Part shown: positions 46,233 to 55,212 of the stretch, one piece after another | Layout: the number at the start of each line of letters is the position of its first letter | How positions within the stretch are numbered: position 1 is the first letter of the stretch | Assembly: GCA_007745635.1 (NCBI GenBank) | Contig: CP036272.1 | Location: 310,001-374,000, forward strand | Direction: 5' to 3' | DNA from: Stieleria bergensis | GTDB taxonomy: Bacteria > Planctomycetota > Planctomycetia > Pirellulales > Pirellulaceae | DNA: 64,000 nt | Translations under genes and position numbers: made by a program | The notes under the pieces: model-generated | Databases searched by the model: none | Seen by the model: the letters and a program-made list of their open reading frames with translations, nothing else | What the model was told of the DNA's origin: nothing

Positions 46233-49097
46233 ATGTTCTTTCCCGTTCGTTTATCGCTTGTGGCTCTTTGCGCACTGCTGATGATGGTGTGTGCGGGACA
46301 ATCGACGCTGTGCGCGGCTGATCCTGACACGACGTTTTTTGAAACCAAGATCCGTCCGGCACTGATCGAACACTGTTTGGAGTGTCACGCCACCGAGACC
46401 GAGGCAAGCGGTGGTTTGCTCCTGGATTCTCGCCAAGGTTGGGCAACGGGCGGCGATCTGGGGCCGGCAATCAAACCTGGTGATGTGGACGCGAGCTTGC
46501 TGATCCGCGCCATTCGCTATGACGATCCCGATGTGGAAATGCCGCCAGAAGGCAAGTTGCCCGCCGCCGTCATTGCTGACTTTGAAACTTGGATCAAACA
46601 AGGCGCGGTGGATCCCAGGAAACAACCCGCCAGCGGTGATCCAGAACAGGCGACCGAGTCGGTGGTCGAAAAAGCGGCCAAGCACTGGTCTTACCAACCG
46701 CCCGTGATTGATGACGCGCTCGCCAGCCGAGCGGATTTGATCGACCATTTGATTGATCGCCAAATCAAATCCCAGCAACTCACCAAGGCTTCCCCAGCTC
46801 GTCCCGCCGTGTTGATCAGACGACTTGCGTTTGACTTGCAAGGTTTACCGCCGGATCCAGCCGAGGTAAAAGCATTTGCTGACCAGGCTTCGCCCGAGGC
46901 CTATGAGGCACTTGTGGATCGCTTGCTTGAATCGCCCCAGTTTGGTGAGCACTTTGCAAGGCACTGGATGGATGTGGCCCGTTATGCAGATTCGATCACG
47001 CTACGCGGTTTTGTGCTCAATGACGCGTGGCGTTATCGAGACTATTTGGTTTCAGCGTACAACCAAGATCGGCCGTTTGATCAGATGATTCGTGATCAGA
47101 TCGCCGGTGATCTGCTGGCAACGGGTGATCTAGAAGAAGACCGACTGCGTGCGGTTGCCACCGGTTTTTTGGCGCTGGGGAATTCCAATCTTGAAGACCA
47201 AGACAAAACAAAGCTGGAATTCGATCACTTGGACGAACAGCTCGAGACCATCGGTCGGGCATTTATGGGACAGACCATTGGATGTGCTCGCTGTCATGAT
47301 CATAAGTTTGATCCCATCACCGCCGAAGATTACTACTCGATGGCAGGCATCTTTCGGTCCACCGTGCCGCTGGCCCACGCGAATTTATCCAAGTGGATCT
47401 CAGCACCGCTGCCGATCTCGCCTGAACAACAGCAGCGCTACGATCGGCTCAAGAAAGAGCTGCAGGTGGTGGCGGCGCAGATTAAGTCGTTCAAAGCGCA
47501 GCAAACAGGCAAGCCTGCAAAGGGCAGTTTGATCGCCCTGGACAGCTTGCCAGGAATTGTGATTGACGATGAACAGGCCACGTACGTCGGTGATTGGACG
47601 CATTCCACGTCGGCGAAGCCGTACGTTGGGAAGGGGTATCATCACGATGCCAACACCAGCCAGGGCAGTAAGTCAGCCACCTTTGAGCCAAAAACGATCA
47701 AAACGGGACGCTATGAAGTTCGGATGGCCTACACCCATGGAACGAATCGCGCCACGCAAACCATTGTCCAAGTCTTTAGTGCCAATGAATCCAAGATGGT
47801 GCGCGTCAATCAGAGGCTTGCCGGACCGATTGATGGCTCCTGGATTTCTTTAGGCGAGTATCCGTTCGAGGCTGGCGGGCAAGCCTTTGTGATGGTCTCC
47901 AACGAAGATGCCGATGGTCACGTGATTGTTGACGCGATTCAGTTCTTGCCCGTTGGACAGCCCGATCAAAAGATTGCCAAAGCGGATCCCCAGAAGGAAC
48001 GTGAGTCAGAAGAGCAACGTGAGGTGCAAAAAAAGCTTGCGAAGCAGATCAGTGAACTGCAGGCGAAAGAAAAACAGCTCAAAGCTGAGGTTGCCAACCG
48101 TCCCACTTATCTCTCGATTAGTGAAGGTGAACCTAAGCAAGAAGTCGCCATTCGTGTGCGGGGCAATCCGCATCAGTTTGGTGTCAAAGTCCGGCGGGGC
48201 TTTATCGCGGCCGTTGGGCAAGCGGATCACTTTGCTAAACAGATTCCTCAGGATCGCAGCGGGCGTGTGGAATTCGCCCATTGGATCGCCGATCCCCAAA
48301 ACCCGTTGACCGCTCGCGTTTATGTCAATCGAGTTTGGTCCTGGTTGATGGGCGAAGGTTTAGTGACGACTGAGAATCAGTTCGGAACCACCGGAGCGCC
48401 GCCCACTCATCCTGAATTGCTCGATCATTTAGCTCAGCAGTTCATCGACCAAGGCTGGTCGACCAAGCAGCTGGTCAAGCAGATCGTGACCAGTGATGCC
48501 TATCGGCGTTCGTCTCGGCGCGATCAATCGTCCCAGCAAAGAGATCCTGAGAATCGCTATTACAGTGCCGCAAACGTTCGGCGACTGCCAGTCGAATCAT
48601 TACGCGACGCAATGATGATGGCCAGCGGGAGGCTGCAGATGACGATGGGCGGTTCGCTGATCCCCAAAGGTTTGTCGGCGGATTATAACTTCAATCATCA
48701 AGGGTATCGACGCAGTTTGTACCAACCGGTGTTTCGCAATTCGTTGCCACCACTGTTTCAAGCGTTTGATTTCGCAGACCCCAGCGTTTCAGTTGGCGAT
48801 CGCAATCAAAGCACCGTGGCCACGCAAGCACTGGAGATCATGAATCATCCGTGGGTCATCGATTGCGCGGCCGTCACGGCGAAGCGAGTGTTAGACGAAA
48901 AACAGTGGCGTCAATCAGCTGAGTTAGTCGATCGATTGTATTGGCTTTGCTTGGCTCGTCAGCCATCAAAGCAAGAGCTGGAATCCTGCGTGCAGTTTTT
49001 GACGGCAGAGGAAGCGTCCAAATCGCCGGATTCACAGCGTGTGCAAGATCTGGTGCAGGCCTTGTTTGTATCGATCGATTTTCGGTATTTGGAATAG
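46233..49097 (+). CDS. PSCyt1-DUF1549-DUF1553 protein with inserted golvesin/xanthan-lyase-like domain
   Basis: 954 residues. Signal peptide 1-28. Residues 35-125 are the planctomycete cytochrome c-like domain with CLECH (Cys48, Cys51, His52) and an MPPEGKL motif for the distal ligand. DUF1549 runs about 165-385 (FARHWMDVARYADS). About 440-570 is a beta-rich insert (GRYEVRMAYTHGTNRA, FVMVSNEDADGHVIVDAIQFLP) like golvesin/xanthan-lyase carbohydrate-binding-type domains, followed by a charged coiled coil (590-625). DUF1553 ends the protein (RVYVNRVWSWLMGEGLV, FDFADPSVSVGDRNQSTVATQAL). The 83-base gap to the DUF1501 gene is the standard planctomycete arrangement. The pair is proposed to process sulfated or complex polysaccharides; enzymatic activity is not established. 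Confidence 0.9.
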   Translation: MFFPVRLSLVALCALLMMVCAGQSTLCAADPDTTFFETKIRPALIEHCLECHATETEASGGLLLDSRQGWATGGDLGPAIKPGDVDASLLIRAIRYDDPDVEMPPEGKLPAAVIADFETWIKQGAVDPRKQPASGDPEQATESVVEKAAKHWSYQPPVIDDALASRADLIDHLIDRQIKSQQLTKASPARPAVLIRRLAFDLQGLPPDPAEVKAFADQASPEAYEALVDRLLESPQFGEHFARHWMDVARYADSITLRGFVLNDAWRYRDYLVSAYNQDRPFDQMIRDQIAGDLLATGDLEEDRLRAVATGFLALGNSNLEDQDKTKLEFDHLDEQLETIGRAFMGQTIGCARCHDHKFDPITAEDYYSMAGIFRSTVPLAHANLSKWISAPLPISPEQQQRYDRLKKELQVVAAQIKSFKAQQTGKPAKGSLIALDSLPGIVIDDEQATYVGDWTHSTSAKPYVGKGYHHDANTSQGSKSATFEPKTIKTGRYEVRMAYTHGTNRATQTIVQVFSANESKMVRVNQRLAGPIDGSWISLGEYPFEAGGQAFVMVSNEDADGHVIVDAIQFLPVGQPDQKIAKADPQKERESEEQREVQKKLAKQISELQAKEKQLKAEVANRPTYLSISEGEPKQEVAIRVRGNPHQFGVKVRRGFIAAVGQADHFAKQIPQDRSGRVEFAHWIADPQNPLTARVYVNRVWSWLMGEGLVTTENQFGTTGAPPTHPELLDHLAQQFIDQGWSTKQLVKQIVTSDAYRRSSRRDQSSQQRDPENRYYSAANVRRLPVESLRDAMMMASGRLQMTMGGSLIPKGLSADYNFNHQGYRRSLYQPVFRNSLPPLFQAFDFADPSVSVGDRNQSTVATQALEIMNHPWVIDCAAVTAKRVLDEKQWRQSAELVDRLYWLCLARQPSKQELESCVQFLTAEEASKSPDSQRVQDLVQALFVSIDFRYLE

Positions 49098-49180
49098 CAT
49101 GGTTCTAGCGGCTTGTGGCTAGGTTGGTTGCCGGTTGGTTTCCAGCGGCTTGTGAGTAATTGTAAAACGGGTGAGTTCAT

Positions 49181-50590
49181 ATGACGTTGAATCGACGAAT
49201 GATGTTGGCTGGCGGAGCCTGCGGATTTGGCTCCTTGGCCACCCAGGCCATGGCTGCCGAAACGCTCTCCAGCAACGCCTTGCCGGGTTTGCTGGCCAAG
49301 CCCCATCACGCACCCAAAGCCAAACGCGTGATCTTCTTGTTCATGCAAGGCGGCGTCAGTCAAGTTGATTCCTTCGACTACAAATCGGAGCTCCAGCGCC
49401 GCGACGGCGAGCGGATGCCGTTTGATGATGCGCGTGAGTTCGCGAAAACTGGCAAACGAGGCAGTGAGCAGCGGCTGATGAAGTCGCCTTGGAAGTTCAA
49501 TCAATATGGCCAAACCGGGAAGCACGTTTCCGATCTGTTTCCCAAAACGGCTCAGCATGTTGACGATTTGTGTTTCTTGCACGGCATGCATACCGACGGC
49601 GTTGCTCATGGACCGGCGACGCTGTTCCTGCACTGTGGGTCAACCAACTTCATTCGGCCTTCGATGGGGTCTTGGGTTTACTATGCATTGGGCACCGAGA
49701 ATCGGGATCTGCCCGGTTTCGTCTCCATTGCTCCTTCCATCGGTAATGGTGGTCCTCGAAACTATGGCAGCTCTTTCTTGCCCACTCGGTTTCAGGGAAC
49801 GCCCATTGGTCAGGCAGGCAGTGAGACCTTGGGGATCAACCACTTAGAACCCAAGAACTTTGGCGATGATCGTCGGCAGCAGCAATTGTCGCTGATTGAT
49901 TCGCTCAACCATTCTCAGATGCAGCGTCGACAGCAGGCCAGTGAAGAGTTTCAAGCCATGAACGATTCGTTCAAGTTAGCTTGGCGGATGCAGCAAGTCG
50001 CACCTGATGTCTTGAACCTCAAAAGTGAAACACAGGCCACGCGTGATTTGTACGGTTTGGATAATCCCAACACGCGATCTTATGGCGAACGATGTTTGCT
50101 AGCGCGTCGTCTGGTTGAATCTGGCGTTCGGTTTGTACAAGTTAATTACGGGGACAATAGTGCCAACCCCGCCTGGGATCAGCATTCGAACTTGCCCAAA
50201 CATGAGACTCATGCCAGAGCCGTTGATCAACCGATCGCGGGCTTGTTGGCGGATCTGAAGCAGCGTGGGCTGTTAGAAGACACGATCGTCTGGTGGGGTG
50301 GAGAGTTTGGGCGAACGCCTTACAGCCAAAACAACGGGACCGGTCGAGATCATAACCCCGGTGGCTTCACGGTATGGGTGGCCGGCGGTGGATTTCAACC
50401 AGGAACCTCATACGGTCAGACCGATGAGTTTGGTGCCAAAAGTATCCAGGGCAAAGTCCACATGCACGACTTGCATGCCACGGTGATGCATCAGTTAGGC
50501 ATTAACCATGAAGCATTAACGTACCGATACGCAGGACGCGATTTTCGTCTTACCGACGTCTACGGACGTGTGGTCCATGAAGTGATTTAA
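49181..50590 (+). CDS. DUF1501 family protein, Tat-exported
   Basis: 469 residues with a twin-arginine signal (NRRMMLAGGACGFGSLATQAMA), so it is probably folded and perhaps metallated before export. The body has DUF1501 motifs of the alkaline-phosphatase/sulfatase superfamily: KRVIFLFMQGGVSQVDSFDYK at the start, MHTDGVAHGPATLFLHCGS in the middle, and TIVWWGGEFGRTPYSQNNGTGRDHNPGGFTV-type sequence near the end with likely metal ligands (Glu, Asp, His). DUF1501 genes routinely follow PSCyt1/DUF1549/DUF1553 genes and are probably their enzymatic or structural partner. Catalysis has not been shown to my knowledge. GGTGAG lies five bases before the ATG. Confidence 0.92.
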   Translation: MTLNRRMMLAGGACGFGSLATQAMAAETLSSNALPGLLAKPHHAPKAKRVIFLFMQGGVSQVDSFDYKSELQRRDGERMPFDDAREFAKTGKRGSEQRLMKSPWKFNQYGQTGKHVSDLFPKTAQHVDDLCFLHGMHTDGVAHGPATLFLHCGSTNFIRPSMGSWVYYALGTENRDLPGFVSIAPSIGNGGPRNYGSSFLPTRFQGTPIGQAGSETLGINHLEPKNFGDDRRQQQLSLIDSLNHSQMQRRQQASEEFQAMNDSFKLAWRMQQVAPDVLNLKSETQATRDLYGLDNPNTRSYGERCLLARRLVESGVRFVQVNYGDNSANPAWDQHSNLPKHETHARAVDQPIAGLLADLKQRGLLEDTIVWWGGEFGRTPYSQNNGTGRDHNPGGFTVWVAGGGFQPGTSYGQTDEFGAKSIQGKVHMHDLHATVMHQLGINHEALTYRYAGRDFRLTDVYGRVVHEVI

Positions 50591-50592
50591 CG

Positions 50593-50616
50593 AAAAAAGC
50601 GGCGCACGCGCCGCTT
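50593..50616. terminator. Terminator between converging DUF1501 and sulfatase genes
   Basis: AAGCGGCG (50597-50604) and CGCCGCTT (50609-50616) pair around CACG. The A run at 50593-50598 supplies a U tract for minus-strand transcripts; the plus-strand side lacks a T run. Confidence 0.75.
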
Positions 50617-50708
50617 GGTGTTGACGATCCCAGTCGATCGATTGATCAGTCAGGATCGTCGATTCGTTGTTGAACCACTCGGTCGACAAGTGGCTTGACG
50701 TCACCTGT

Positions 50709-52259
50709 CTAGGGCGAAGAGGTCGTCGACTGGATCTTTTCCATCACTTGATCGATGCTAAAGCTGCCTGCTTTTTGACGTGGTGGGAATTCGCGGAAAG
50801 TCTCCAGGAATTTGCCCACGTATTGTTGAGCTGGAACCAGGAAGAAGACTCGGTCGATCATCCAGTCATAGTACGTGTTGGATGTGAAGTAAGCTCGTTC
50901 AAAGGGGTCGCGACGCAGGTTGAAGATCAACGGAATACGAAGTGGTGTCCACGGTTCAATCCAAACACGCAAGGTTCCCTTGGCTTTTTGCTCAAGGAAG
51001 ATTGCTTTCCAATCCCCGTAGCGGAGTGCGGTCAGATCGCCCTCGTCACTGAAGTAAAAGATTTCCTTGCGAGGGCTCTTGTCGGTTTCTCCGGTCAGCA
51101 TCGGCAGAATATTGTATCCATCAAGATGAACTTTGTACTGACGGCCGATCGCTTGAGCGTCACCCTCAAGTAGTTTTTCTTTGATGTTTGGTTCACCGGC
51201 TGCTGCCAAGAACGTCGGCAACCAATCCATGTGGTGCACGATTTCATTGCTCACTGAGCTGGCTTCGATTTTGCCAGGCCAGCGCACCATTGCTGGCACT
51301 CGCCAACCTCCTTCCCAGTTGGTGTTCTTTTCGCCTTGAAATGGTGTCAGACCAGCGTCAGGCCATGTGTTCATGTGGACACCGTTATCGGTGGAATAGA
51401 TCACGATGGTGTTTTCGGCGATTCCCAGTTTGTCCAACTTGTCCAGCAGTTGGCCAACGTGGCGATCGTGTTCCACCATGCCGTCGCCATAGGTGTTTTG
51501 GCCTGAGATGCCTTGAAGTTCTGGCTTGACGTGGGTGCGGAAGTGCATGCGAGTGCCATTCCACCAGCAGAAAAAAGGCTTTTTGGCGGCATGTGCTCGA
51601 TCGATGAAATCCATCGATGCAGCGACGGTTTCGTCGTCGATGGTTTCCATCCGTTTGCGGGTCAACGGTCCGGTGTCTTGAATGACACCATCAGCCGCTG
51701 ATTTGATGACGCCACGAGGACCGAAGCGTTTGCGGAACTCTGGGTCTTTCGGATAGTCGGGATTCTCAGGCTCTTCTTCAGCGTTCAGGTGATACAGGTT
51801 GCCCAGGAATTCGTCGAATCCATGATTGGTCGGCAGGTGTTCATCTTTGTCGCCCAGGTGGTTCTTGCCGTGTTGGCCAGTCATGTAACCGCGGGCTTTT
51901 AGCAGGCCAGCGATGGTTGGGTCTTCGATCCGCATGCCCAGTTCGGCGCCGGGCAGGCCGACTTTGGAAAGCCCGGTACGTTAAACGCTTTGCCCGGTGA
52001 TGAACGAGGATCGACCCGCTGTGCAGGATTGCTCGCCATAATAATCGGTAAACAGCATGCCTTCTTTGGCGATCCGATCAATATTGGGTGTATGGTAGCC
52101 AACCAAGCCGCGAGAATAGGCGCTGATGTTGGTCATGCCGATGTCATCGCCCCAGATGACCAAGATATTCGGTTGGTCCTGGGCCGATCCGGTTGAGGCA
52201 CTCATCGCCAAAATCGCGAGAGCCATGATCGCCTTGACGATCTGCTGAGAGATGTTCAT
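50709..52259 (-). pseudogene. Family S1 sulfatase interrupted by an in-frame TAA
   Basis: Two open frames (51981-52259 and 50709-51935) are in the same frame, separated by one TAA codon at 51981-51983 and 15 codons without ATG; together they make a 516-codon arylsulfatase. Signal peptide 1-26; metal ligands in WGDDIG (Asp38, Asp39); catalytic Cys79 in CTAGR, the formylglycine motif of the C-x-A-x-R type. After the stop, RTGLSKVGLPGAELGMRIEDPTIAGLL continues exactly as in relatives. Homologues have Tyr or Phe where the stop lies, and TAC/TAT to TAA is one base change. The C-terminal half includes HxGKNHLGD-type and DNGVH motifs. Either a recent nonsense mutation or a sequencing error; the rest shows no decay. 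Confidence 0.85.
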
Positions 52260-52377
52260 TGTGTGATGTCGATCGCTAAATAGGTGTCTTTAAGCAGAAT
52301 TACACCTTGATTGACGATAGCTCACCATTAGCACCGTGTCGGCTGTTTTTGAGTAACGGGTAGGGAAACGAAAGAGC

Positions 52378-53337
52378 ATGAGAACCCACGAATTAATCGG
52401 AAAAATTGCCAAATCCCTCCAGCAAGCGGTGATCGGACAAGAAGCCGTGGTTGAGCGATTGCTGGTTGCTTTGTTGGCTAATGGGCACGTGTTGATGGAA
52501 GGTTTTCCAGGCACCGCCAAGACTCGATCGATCAAGACCCTTTCCCGATTGATTGAAAGCGACTTTAAACGTGTTCAGTTCACACCGGACCTGTTGCCAT
52601 CTGACGTCACGGGGTCAGAGATCTATCAGGAAAAACTCGGCACGTTTGAATTTCAGCAAGGGCCTCTCTTTGGCAACCTTGTCTTGGCAGATGAAATCAA
52701 CCGAGCGCCCGCTAAAGTGCAAGCGGCACTGCTTGAAGCGATGGAGGAACGCCAGGTCACCGTCGCAGGTAAAACGTATCCGTTGCCACCGTTGTTCTTA
52801 GTATTGGCGACACAAAATCCCATCGATCAAGAGGGGACTTACCCGCTGCCTGAAGCGCAAATGGATCGCTTCATGGTGTATGTCAAAGTTCCCTATCCTG
52901 CGGCTGAAAACGAATTATCCATTTTGCGATTGGTGCGTGCGGAAAATACTGGGCATGCCGCCGAGCCACCGGCTCCGATCACTCAAGACGTGTTGTTTGC
53001 TGCGCGCAAGGAGGTCGACGCGGTGCAGGTTGCTGAGCCGGTGGAGCAATACATCGTGGACCTTGTCACTGCGACCCGCGAGCCGGCTCGCTATGGCAAG
53101 CCACTCGAAGACTGGATCGAGAACGGCGCCAGCCCGCGAGCAACCATTGCACTCGATGCCGCGTCACGGGCTCGCGCGTGGTTGCAAGGACGCCAGTTCG
53201 TCACTCCCGAAGACGTTCAGGCGATGGCTCACTGTTGCCTTGCCCATCGCCTTCACTTGGCGTATTCCGCGGAGGCCGAAGGCAAGAGCCGCGAAGACAT
53301 TGTCGATGCGTTATTAGAGGCTGTTGCCACCGTTTAA
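52378..53337 (+). CDS. MoxR-family AAA+ ATPase
   Basis: 319 residues, typical length. Walker A GFPGTAKT, Walker B LVLADEINRAP, sensor 1 ATQNPIDQEGTYPLPEAQMDRF and a C-terminal lid with GASPRATIALDAASRARAWL, which is the MoxR signature. These ATPases act as chaperones that assemble or activate metal-binding VWA proteins. Its usual partners (DUF58, VWA proteins) lie directly beyond its 3' end but on the opposite strand, leaving only 13 bases between stop codons. Confidence 0.95.
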   Translation: MRTHELIGKIAKSLQQAVIGQEAVVERLLVALLANGHVLMEGFPGTAKTRSIKTLSRLIESDFKRVQFTPDLLPSDVTGSEIYQEKLGTFEFQQGPLFGNLVLADEINRAPAKVQAALLEAMEERQVTVAGKTYPLPPLFLVLATQNPIDQEGTYPLPEAQMDRFMVYVKVPYPAAENELSILRLVRAENTGHAAEPPAPITQDVLFAARKEVDAVQVAEPVEQYIVDLVTATREPARYGKPLEDWIENGASPRATIALDAASRARAWLQGRQFVTPEDVQAMAHCCLAHRLHLAYSAEAEGKSREDIVDALLEAVATV

Positions 53338-53350
53338 ATTGGGCATTTTC

Positions 53351-54625
53351 TTAGCGGCGAACAGGCTGGGACGGATTCAGCGGTGGGAGTGGTAGATCGT
53401 TGTTGGCTTGTCTTGCTGGGGCCCGCTGCGCTGCGATGATGGCATGCTGCAGAGCGTTGCCGTCCCATCCCTTCTGTTCAGCGTGTGGATCATAGAGAGA
53501 TTTGGCAAGCTCTTGTTCGGGACTCGATAAACCGGCCAGTTGTTCGTCGGACAAGTGAACAAGCAGCTTCCAACGCTGCAGCAGTTGGTAGGCCGACATG
53601 GCATCATTTTGGTCACATGCCGCGATTAGATTGCGAGACGTCTTTGTTGGTTCACACTGCAGGTGTTCTTGCCAGCGTTTCCAAGTCATGTAGCCACCGA
53701 ATGCAAGTCCTGACAGGACAAGGGTTCCAATCAGAATCGACCACGGCGATACCTCTCCAGTGGATGGGTCAAGGTTGCTCGCGCTGGCCGCCAAGTCGTC
53801 GGTCGCGATCGAGCCTGCGACCGTGATCGTTTTGCCTGGCAAGATCTGCTGGACCAGTTGCTCTGATTGAGTATTCCACCAGCGGACGGTGACGTCGGGA
53901 ATTTGATAGGTTCCCGCGCGTTCAAATTGGTATTTGATGGTGTCGGTGCGTGTGGCAGTGGCTTCGCCGCGTTCCGTTTGATCGGTCACGACGGGGCGAT
54001 CGGTGTAGGTTCGAATGCCGTCGATCGCGGTCGTTGGAATCGTCGGCAGGATCATCGCTGTTGTGTCCGAGGCAAGCTGCTGGACGTTGCGTGTGATCAC
54101 GTCACCGGCGGTCAAGTCGTCAATGCGATCGGGAGACCAGTCTTGTTTTGCGCGTAGATTCTTGGTGGCAACCACCAGTCCAAGCGACTCTGTCCCCGGT
54201 GGGCGTTTTGAAGCAAACTGCAGTGCCGGCGTCTCATTCTGATGTGGTTCGGCCTTGGAGGTGAAGTCTTGCCGGGCTGAGTATCGGACGCGAAAAGGCG
54301 GGATTTCGATCGATCCCGTCCGCTGCGAGAAGACATGGAACTCATGCAGTTGAGTCAGCTGTGTTTCCCCGTCAACCTGTTCGCTACCGACGATCGGTCG
54401 GCCAATCTTTTGGATGATCACGCGATCAAGTTGTGGCAAATCAAAGGCTGCTGTGCCACTAAAGGGGCCGGGAGAGAGTAGTTTGATATTCAAGCGGATC
54501 GGCTGACCCGTCCAGGCGGACTCTTGGGCAAGTTCGGCCTGCAACTGTTGAGCCATGGCAGTTGGCTGCAGGCATGCCGAGCACAGCATGGAGAACGCTA
54601 GAAAAAGCAATCGCGCGACACTCAT
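53351..54625 (-). CDS. batD: BatD-like protein
   Basis: 424 residues from ATG at 54625, whose ATGA overlaps the upstream TPR gene's stop. Signal peptide 1-26 ends near AMA-Q. Beta-rich domains follow: QLQAELAQESAWTGQPIRLNIKLL and FHVFSQRTGSIEIPPFRVRYS are the BatD signature (a strand, then TG-x-IP-PF). A transmembrane helix near residues 302-322 (WSILIGTLVLSGLAFGGYMTW) and a cytosolic helical tail ending in Pro-rich sequence complete it. BatD is an inner-membrane protein of the MoxR/Bat system linked to envelope stress or aerotolerance in Bacteroides. Exact function is not established. Confidence 0.85.
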   Translation of the reverse strand: MSVARLLFLAFSMLCSACLQPTAMAQQLQAELAQESAWTGQPIRLNIKLLSPGPFSGTAAFDLPQLDRVIIQKIGRPIVGSEQVDGETQLTQLHEFHVFSQRTGSIEIPPFRVRYSARQDFTSKAEPHQNETPALQFASKRPPGTESLGLVVATKNLRAKQDWSPDRIDDLTAGDVITRNVQQLASDTTAMILPTIPTTAIDGIRTYTDRPVVTDQTERGEATATRTDTIKYQFERAGTYQIPDVTVRWWNTQSEQLVQQILPGKTITVAGSIATDDLAASASNLDPSTGEVSPWSILIGTLVLSGLAFGGYMTWKRWQEHLQCEPTKTSRNLIAACDQNDAMSAYQLLQRWKLLVHLSDEQLAGLSSPEQELAKSLYDPHAEQKGWDGNALQHAIIAAQRAPARQANNDLPLPPLNPSQPVRR

Positions 54626-55212
54626 GGCTTGGCGGGTCTCGGCGCTGGGGAATTGTCCAATTGGTAGGCGAATTTGGCACGGAGGAAGTCCGCCGGTTCG
54701 GTCTGGATTTTGCGAAGCCACAGAGACTGCATGGCGGAGTCGTTGATCGGTTCGTTGTCGATCTTTGTCTCCTGGCCTTCGGGACTTTGATTTTTGTCGA
54801 AGCGGATTTCGTCGGCGCCTAGTTTTTGGTCACCCATGTCACCGCCTTTGCGTTCAACTTGCTTGGCTCGCAATTGTGCAAGTTTTCGATTGTCCTCTGC
54901 CGCTGGGAAATTTGGTCTTAATTCTAGAGCTCGATCGTATCGCTCAACAGCTTCGTCATAGCGTCCCAAGAAGACCAAGCAATTGCCACGGTTGTATTCT
55001 GAATCGGCAGAGGCGTCTTGGGCGAAGGTCTTCTCTGCTTCCTCGAATTCACCGGATCGATAGAGCGACGTTGCTTTCCAGCGAGGGTCTTCAAACGTCT
55101 TTGCGGCCTCATCGAAGCGACCTTCATCGAACAGTCGCTGCCCTTGCTGATCGGCAGTCAGCCACAGGGAGGCCCAGCTAAAGGCGAGTAGACTAAACGC
55201 GATGGCTCTCAT
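54622..55212 (-). CDS. batC: BatC-like TPR protein
   Basis: 196 residues from ATG at 55212, which overlaps the upstream stop by four bases; the frame extends 26 codons further upstream, but that part lies inside batB. A signal-like N terminus (AIAFSLLAFSWASLWLTA) precedes TPR-type helices: GQRLFDEGRFDEAAKTFE, YNRGNCLVFLGRYDEAVERYDRALELRPNFPAAEDN. A charged region rich in Glu, Lys and Asp follows, ending Pro-rich. BatC proteins are periplasmic TPR partners of BatA/B. The layout with batA, batB and batD supports the call. Confidence 0.83.
   Translation of the reverse strand: MRAIAFSLLAFSWASLWLTADQQGQRLFDEGRFDEAAKTFEDPRWKATSLYRSGEFEEAEKTFAQDASADSEYNRGNCLVFLGRYDEAVERYDRALELRPNFPAAEDNRKLAQLRAKQVERKGGDMGDQKLGADEIRFDKNQSPEGQETKIDNEPINDSAMQSLWLRKIQTEPADFLRAKFAYQLDNSPAPRPAKP

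Noticed and set aside
51981-51983. Recoded stop (readthrough) in the sulfatase
   Set aside because: No programmed readthrough context is recognised around a TAA codon, and relatives encode an amino acid here.
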